Positions 7,537 through 9,711 of a stretch of DNA of 9,711 nt are shown here, piece by piece. The stretch comes from Tardiphaga sp. (GTDB lineage: Bacteria; Pseudomonadota; Alphaproteobacteria; Rhizobiales; Xanthobacteraceae). The DNA is taken from positions 1 to 9,711 of the forward strand of contig JAQGJF010000571.1 of assembly GCA_028290765.1 (NCBI GenBank), given 5' to 3'. Within the stretch, counting starts at the first letter, position 1; every line of letters begins with the position of its first letter. The position numbers and the translations under genes were made by a program. The notes below the pieces were generated by a model. It was given only the letters and a program-made list of their open reading frames with translations. It did not search any database and was not told the origin of the DNA.

Positions 7537-7556
7537 TTTCAAACAGTTGTATGAAA
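7537..7556. promoter_or_regulatory. Predicted operator of the PsrA-like TetR regulator
   Basis: TTTCAAACAGTTGTATGAAA is a 20-bp palindrome in which 8 of 10 base pairs match across the centre. It contains CAAAC-N4-GTATG, one base from the PsrA pattern (G/C)AAAC-N2-4-GTTTG(G/C). A further GTTTG lies at 7562-7566 within TTCAAAC (7538-7544) / GTTTGAA (7562-7568), a wider inverted repeat that might be a second half-site. The palindrome overlaps the predicted -10 of the regulator promoter and lies about 100 bp upstream of the predicted acyl-CoA dehydrogenase promoter. This is a standard place for a divergent TetR operator. Confidence 0.7.
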
Positions 7557-7582
7557 CTATGGTTTGAAGGTTGGAATGTCAA
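7554..7582 (-). promoter_or_regulatory. Predicted sigma-70-type promoter of the tetR-type gene
   Basis: On the - strand a perfect TTGACA (7577-7582) is followed after 17 bp by TAGTTT (7554-7559), a poor -10 (three of six positions), with CATAGT at 15-bp spacing as an alternative. Transcription would start near 7546, about 50 bp before the ATG at 7497. The palindromic operator covers the -10 and start point, so binding should block RNA polymerase. Confidence 0.5.
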
Positions 7583-7637
7583 TGCGCTTGACGCATTGCC
7601 GCTCCTGCGAACACCACGCCGGCCGCTCATCGCCGCG

Positions 7638-7666
7638 CTGACAGGCGCGATAAATAGTCTTTAAAT
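7638..7666 (+). promoter_or_regulatory. Candidate promoter of the acyl-CoA dehydrogenase-kinase unit
   Basis: CTGACA (7638-7643) and TTAAAT (7661-7666) are separated by 17 bp and sit in a short AT-rich island, giving a 5' UTR of about 65 bp before ATG 7738. The -10 lies inside a second imperfect dyad (7653-7672). Between this promoter and the gene are a short GGCGG/CCGCC stem (7686-7690 with 7701-7705) and the GAGGA ribosome binding site (7726-7730). Another TTGACG at 7588-7593 has no usable -10. Confidence 0.35.
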
Positions 7667-7672
7667 ACTCTT
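7653..7672. promoter_or_regulatory. AT-rich imperfect palindrome over the predicted dehydrogenase -10
   Basis: Positions 7653-7672 form a 20-bp dyad centred on TTTAAA in which 8 of 10 pairs match; the inner AGT/ACT arms are 7656-7658 and 7667-7669. Its sequence differs from the PsrA-like palindrome, so if it is a protein site a second regulator would be involved. AT-rich promoter DNA easily forms such dyads, so chance is a real alternative. Confidence 0.3.
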
Positions 7673-7737
7673 GCGGATGAGGGACGGCGGGGAGACAGTG
7701 CCGCCAACAATTTTCCAAACCAGGTGAGGAACGCCCA

Positions 7738-8976
7738 ATGGACTTCAACATGTCTGATCGCCAGCGCGAATGGCTCAATCGCGTGGAGTCCTTCATGCAC
7801 AAGCATGTCCGCCCCGCGGTGCCGGTCTACAAGCAGCAGGACGCCGAGGGCGAGCGCTGGAAGGTGATCCCGGTCGTCGAGGAGTTGAAGAAGAAGGCCC
7901 ATGCCGAGGGGCTGTGGAACATGTTCATGCCGCCGTCGGCGCATGAGGACGATGAATTCCGTGGCGCGGGATTGAGTAACCTGGAATACGCGCCGCTCGC
8001 CGAGGTGATGGGCCACATCGGCTGGGCCTCCGAGGTGTTCAATTGCTCGGCGCCCGATACCGGCAACATGGAAGTCTTCATGCGGTACGGCTCCAAGGAG
8101 CAGAAGAAGAAGTGGCTGCGTCCGCTGATGGACGGCGAAATCCGCTCCGCCTTCCTGATGACCGAGCCGGCGGTGGCATCCTCGGACGCCACCAACATCG
8201 AGACCTCGATCAAGCGCGACGGCGATCATTATGTGATCAACGGCCGCAAATGGTGGTCGTCCGGCGTCGGTGATCCGCGCTGCGCCATCATGATTGTGAT
8301 GGGCAAGACCGATCCGTCCGCGCCGAAGCATCAGCAGCAGTCGCAGATCCTGGTGCCGCGCGATACCAAGGGCGTCACGGTGGAGAAGATGCTGCCGGTG
8401 TTCGGCTTCGACGACGCGCCGCATGGCCATGCCCAGGTGCTCTTGGACAACGTCCGGGTCCCGGTCGGCAACATGCTGCTCGGCGAGGGCAGGGGTTTCG
8501 AGATCGCCCAGGGCCGTCTCGGTCCCGGCCGTATCCATCACTGCATGCTCACCATCGGCAAGGCCGAAGAGGCGCTGGAGAAGATGGTCAAGCGGCTGTC
8601 GTCGCGCACCGCCTTCGGCAAGAAAATCATCGAATATTCGATCTGGGAGCAGCGCATCGCCGAGGCCCGCACCGACATCGAGATGAACCGGCTGCTATGC
8701 CTCAAGGCCGCCGACATGATGGACAAGGTCGGCAACAAGACCGCGCAGCTCGAGATCGCCATGATCAAGGTGGCGGCGCCGAACATGGCGCTGAAGATCA
8801 TCGATCACGCGATCCAGGCGTTCGGCGCCGCCGGCGTCTCCGACGATGCCGGGCTGGCCCGGGACTATGCCTCGATGCGTACCATGCGGCTGGCGGACGG
8901 TCCGGACGAGGTCCACAACCGGGCCATTGCTAGACTTGAACTTCGGAAGTATGCAAACTCCCCGGTCAAGCACTAA
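7738..8976 (+). CDS. Acyl-CoA dehydrogenase, ACAD10/ACAD11 (LvaC)-like
   Basis: This 412-residue FAD-dependent acyl-CoA dehydrogenase-fold protein starts at ATG 7738, with GAGGA at 7726-7730 (7-nt spacing). It has an N-terminal helical domain (about 1-135) and a middle beta domain opening with [16 protein letters not shown] (139-154), the FAD and substrate-binding signature. KWWSSG (171-176) follows, and the C-terminal helical domain carries the FAD/dimer motif RTAFGKKI (290-297). The loop LADGPDEVH (385-393) replaces the YEGT.Q segment of medium-chain enzymes: Asp387 aligns with their catalytic Glu. The DGPDEVH form is typical of the ACAD10/ACAD11 branch. Members of that branch act on phosphorylated 4-hydroxyacyl-CoA rather than simple fatty acyl-CoA; the bacterial example is LvaC of levulinate catabolism. 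The next gene encodes the matching kinase. The exact substrate cannot be decided here, and an ordinary fatty acyl-CoA dehydrogenation remains possible. Cytoplasmic, no signal peptide. Confidence 0.93.
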   Translation: MDFNMSDRQREWLNRVESFMHKHVRPAVPVYKQQDAEGERWKVIPVVEELKKKAHAEGLWNMFMPPSAHEDDEFRGAGLSNLEYAPLAEVMGHIGWASEVFNCSAPDTGNMEVFMRYGSKEQKKKWLRPLMDGEIRSAFLMTEPAVASSDATNIETSIKRDGDHYVINGRKWWSSGVGDPRCAIMIVMGKTDPSAPKHQQQSQILVPRDTKGVTVEKMLPVFGFDDAPHGHAQVLLDNVRVPVGNMLLGEGRGFEIAQGRLGPGRIHHCMLTIGKAEEALEKMVKRLSSRTAFGKKIIEYSIWEQRIAEARTDIEMNRLLCLKAADMMDKVGNKTAQLEIAMIKVAAPNMALKIIDHAIQAFGAAGVSDDAGLARDYASMRTMRLADGPDEVHNRAIARLELRKYANSPVKH

Positions 8977-8992
8977 GGGAGGGCCACAGCGG

Positions 8993-9027
8993 CGCTCCCA
9001 GAAACCGGTTTAGAAATCGGGGGAGCG
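8993..9027 (+). promoter_or_regulatory. Possible hairpin masking the kinase ribosome binding site
   Basis: In the 56-bp gap between dehydrogenase and kinase genes, CGCTCCC (8993-8999) is a perfect inverted copy of GGGAGCG (9021-9027), which includes the ribosome binding site of the kinase gene (GTG 9033). The loop holds the palindrome AAACCGGTTT (9002-9011). An earlier GGGAG (8977-8981), right after the dehydrogenase stop, can compete for the same CTCCC. Alternative pairings could tie kinase translation to that of the upstream gene; no T run is present to suggest a terminator. Confidence 0.3.
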
Positions 9028-9032
9028 TCACA

Positions 9033-9711
9033 GTGGTCGAAGGCGTACGGCGAGACGACGATTTTTCAGGCACCAAGCCGGTCGAGGAGCGTCATCGGAT
9101 CGATGAGCTGCGCCTGGCCGCCTGGATGCAGGAAAACGTCGAGGGTTTTGCGGGGCCGCTGACCGTCCTGCAGTTCAAGGGTGGCCAGTCCAATCCGACC
9201 TACCGGCTCGATACGCCGGGTCGCTCCTATGTGATGCGCCGCAAGCCGTTCGGCAAATTGCTGCCGTCGGCCCATGCGGTCGATCGCGAATTCAAGGTGA
9301 TCGCGGCGCTCGGCAGGCAGGGCTTTCCGGTGGCGAAGGCCTATGCGCTGTGCACCGACGACAGCGTGATCGGCGCGGCGTTCTACATCATGTCGATGGA
9401 AGAGGGCCGGATCTTCTGGGATCCGGCGCTGCCGCAACTGCCGAAGCAGGAGCGCCGCGCCGTCTTCACCGACAAGATCGAGACGCTCGCCAAACTTCAT
9501 TCCTATGAGCCGGAAAAAATCGGGCTCGGCGATTTCGGCAAGCCCGGGAATTATTTCGCGCGCCAGGTCGATCGCTGTACCAAGCAATATCGCGCCTCGG
9601 AAACCCAGACCATTCCGGTGATGGACCGGCTGATCGAATGGCTGCCGCGCTCCGTGCCGCAGCAGGAGCGGGTGTCGGTGGTCCATGGCGATTACCGCAT
9701 CGACAACATGG
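9033..9711 (+). CDS. APH-family phosphotransferase, ACAD10/11 N-domain (LvaA)-like, 3' end outside window
   Basis: GTG 9033 follows a GGGGGAG ribosome binding site (9019-9025, 7-nt spacing); 226 residues are visible before the window ends. The N-lobe has the nucleotide-binding GGQSNPTYRL (50-59). MRRKPFGKLLPSAHAVDREF (68-87) contains the likely ATP-contacting Lys and, at Glu86, its salt-bridge partner; this segment is a hallmark of the ACAD10/11-like kinase subfamily. The catalytic Brenner motif HGDYRIDN (His218, Asp220, Asn225) lies at the right edge. Family members are about 340-360 residues, so roughly a third is missing, including the metal-binding Asp after the catalytic loop. Despite the aminoglycoside phosphotransferase fold, this subfamily is associated with lipid-like substrates, such as phosphorylating the 4-hydroxyl of 4-hydroxyacyl-CoA before the partner ACAD acts. 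The gene follows the dehydrogenase by 56 bp and is probably co-transcribed. Antibiotic resistance is unlikely. Confidence 0.9.
   Translation, partial: MVEGVRRDDDFSGTKPVEERHRIDELRLAAWMQENVEGFAGPLTVLQFKGGQSNPTYRLDTPGRSYVMRRKPFGKLLPSAHAVDREFKVIAALGRQGFPVAKAYALCTDDSVIGAAFYIMSMEEGRIFWDPALPQLPKQERRAVFTDKIETLAKLHSYEPEKIGLGDFGKPGNYFARQVDRCTKQYRASETQTIPVMDRLIEWLPRSVPQQERVSVVHGDYRIDNM

Noticed and set aside
7588..7593. TTGACG as the -35 of the dehydrogenase promoter
   Set aside because: The hexamer 17 bp downstream (ACACCA) does not resemble a -10.
7627..8541. 304-residue open frame antisense to the dehydrogenase gene
   Set aside because: It lies opposite a clear acyl-CoA dehydrogenase; its His/Leu/Arg-rich product has no recognisable domain and comes from GC-rich third positions on the other strand.
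9066..9686. 206-residue open frame antisense to the kinase gene
   Set aside because: The + strand frame carries kinase motifs (GGQSNPTY, HGDYRIDN) and a good ribosome binding site; the antisense product is Arg/His-rich with no domain.
9033..9711. Aminoglycoside resistance gene
   Set aside because: The fold is shared, but the GKLLPSAHAVDRE signature and the dehydrogenase neighbour place it with ACAD10/11-like kinases.
1..9711. Mobile element, CRISPR array, toxin-antitoxin or phage-defence system
   Set aside because: No transposase, integrase, short spaced direct repeats or defence-type domains were found on either strand.

Overview
The window looks like chromosomal DNA from a GC-rich alphaproteobacterium, most plausibly of the Bradyrhizobium/Rhodopseudomonas type. 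This is inferred from base composition and the character of the FlgK, FlgL, TetR and acyl-CoA dehydrogenase proteins; no database search was possible. No rRNA, tRNA, CRISPR array, insertion sequence or integrase gene was seen. Both window edges cut through genes.

Left block (1-4389, + strand) is a tightly packed late flagellar operon. It holds the 3' end of flgE (hook), a small unrecognised ORF, an flgN-like export chaperone gene, flgK (hook-filament junction protein 1) and flgL (junction protein 3). Gaps are 6 to 24 bp, and each of the downstream genes has a purine-rich ribosome binding site. The order suggests that hook, junction chaperone and junction proteins are made together.

Middle block (4460-6685, - strand) is one large gene converging on flgL. 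It encodes about twelve exact 34-residue TPR units followed by a GT9/GT-B-like glycosyltransferase domain. That architecture beside flagellar genes recalls FlmG-type flagellin glycosyltransferases, so the protein may glycosylate an axial protein. A perfect 7-bp inverted repeat lies just upstream of its preferred ATG.

Right block (6832-9711) is a lipid-catabolism unit. A TetR regulator resembling PsrA (- strand) is divergent from an acyl-CoA dehydrogenase gene, which is followed by a phosphotransferase gene (+ strand, cut by the window end). The dehydrogenase and kinase resemble the two halves of mammalian ACAD10/ACAD11 and the LvaC/LvaA pair of Pseudomonas putida. In those systems a kinase phosphorylates a 4-hydroxyacyl-CoA and an ACAD-fold enzyme then removes the phosphate. 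The 240-bp divergent region carries a near-perfect 20-bp palindrome matching the PsrA-type operator pattern. It overlaps a good sigma-70-like promoter for the regulator gene, which predicts autoregulation.

Most of the window is ordinary housekeeping or accessory metabolism. The parts most worth a second look are the TPR-glycosyltransferase, the dehydrogenase-kinase pair with its operator, and the small ORF between flgE and flgN.
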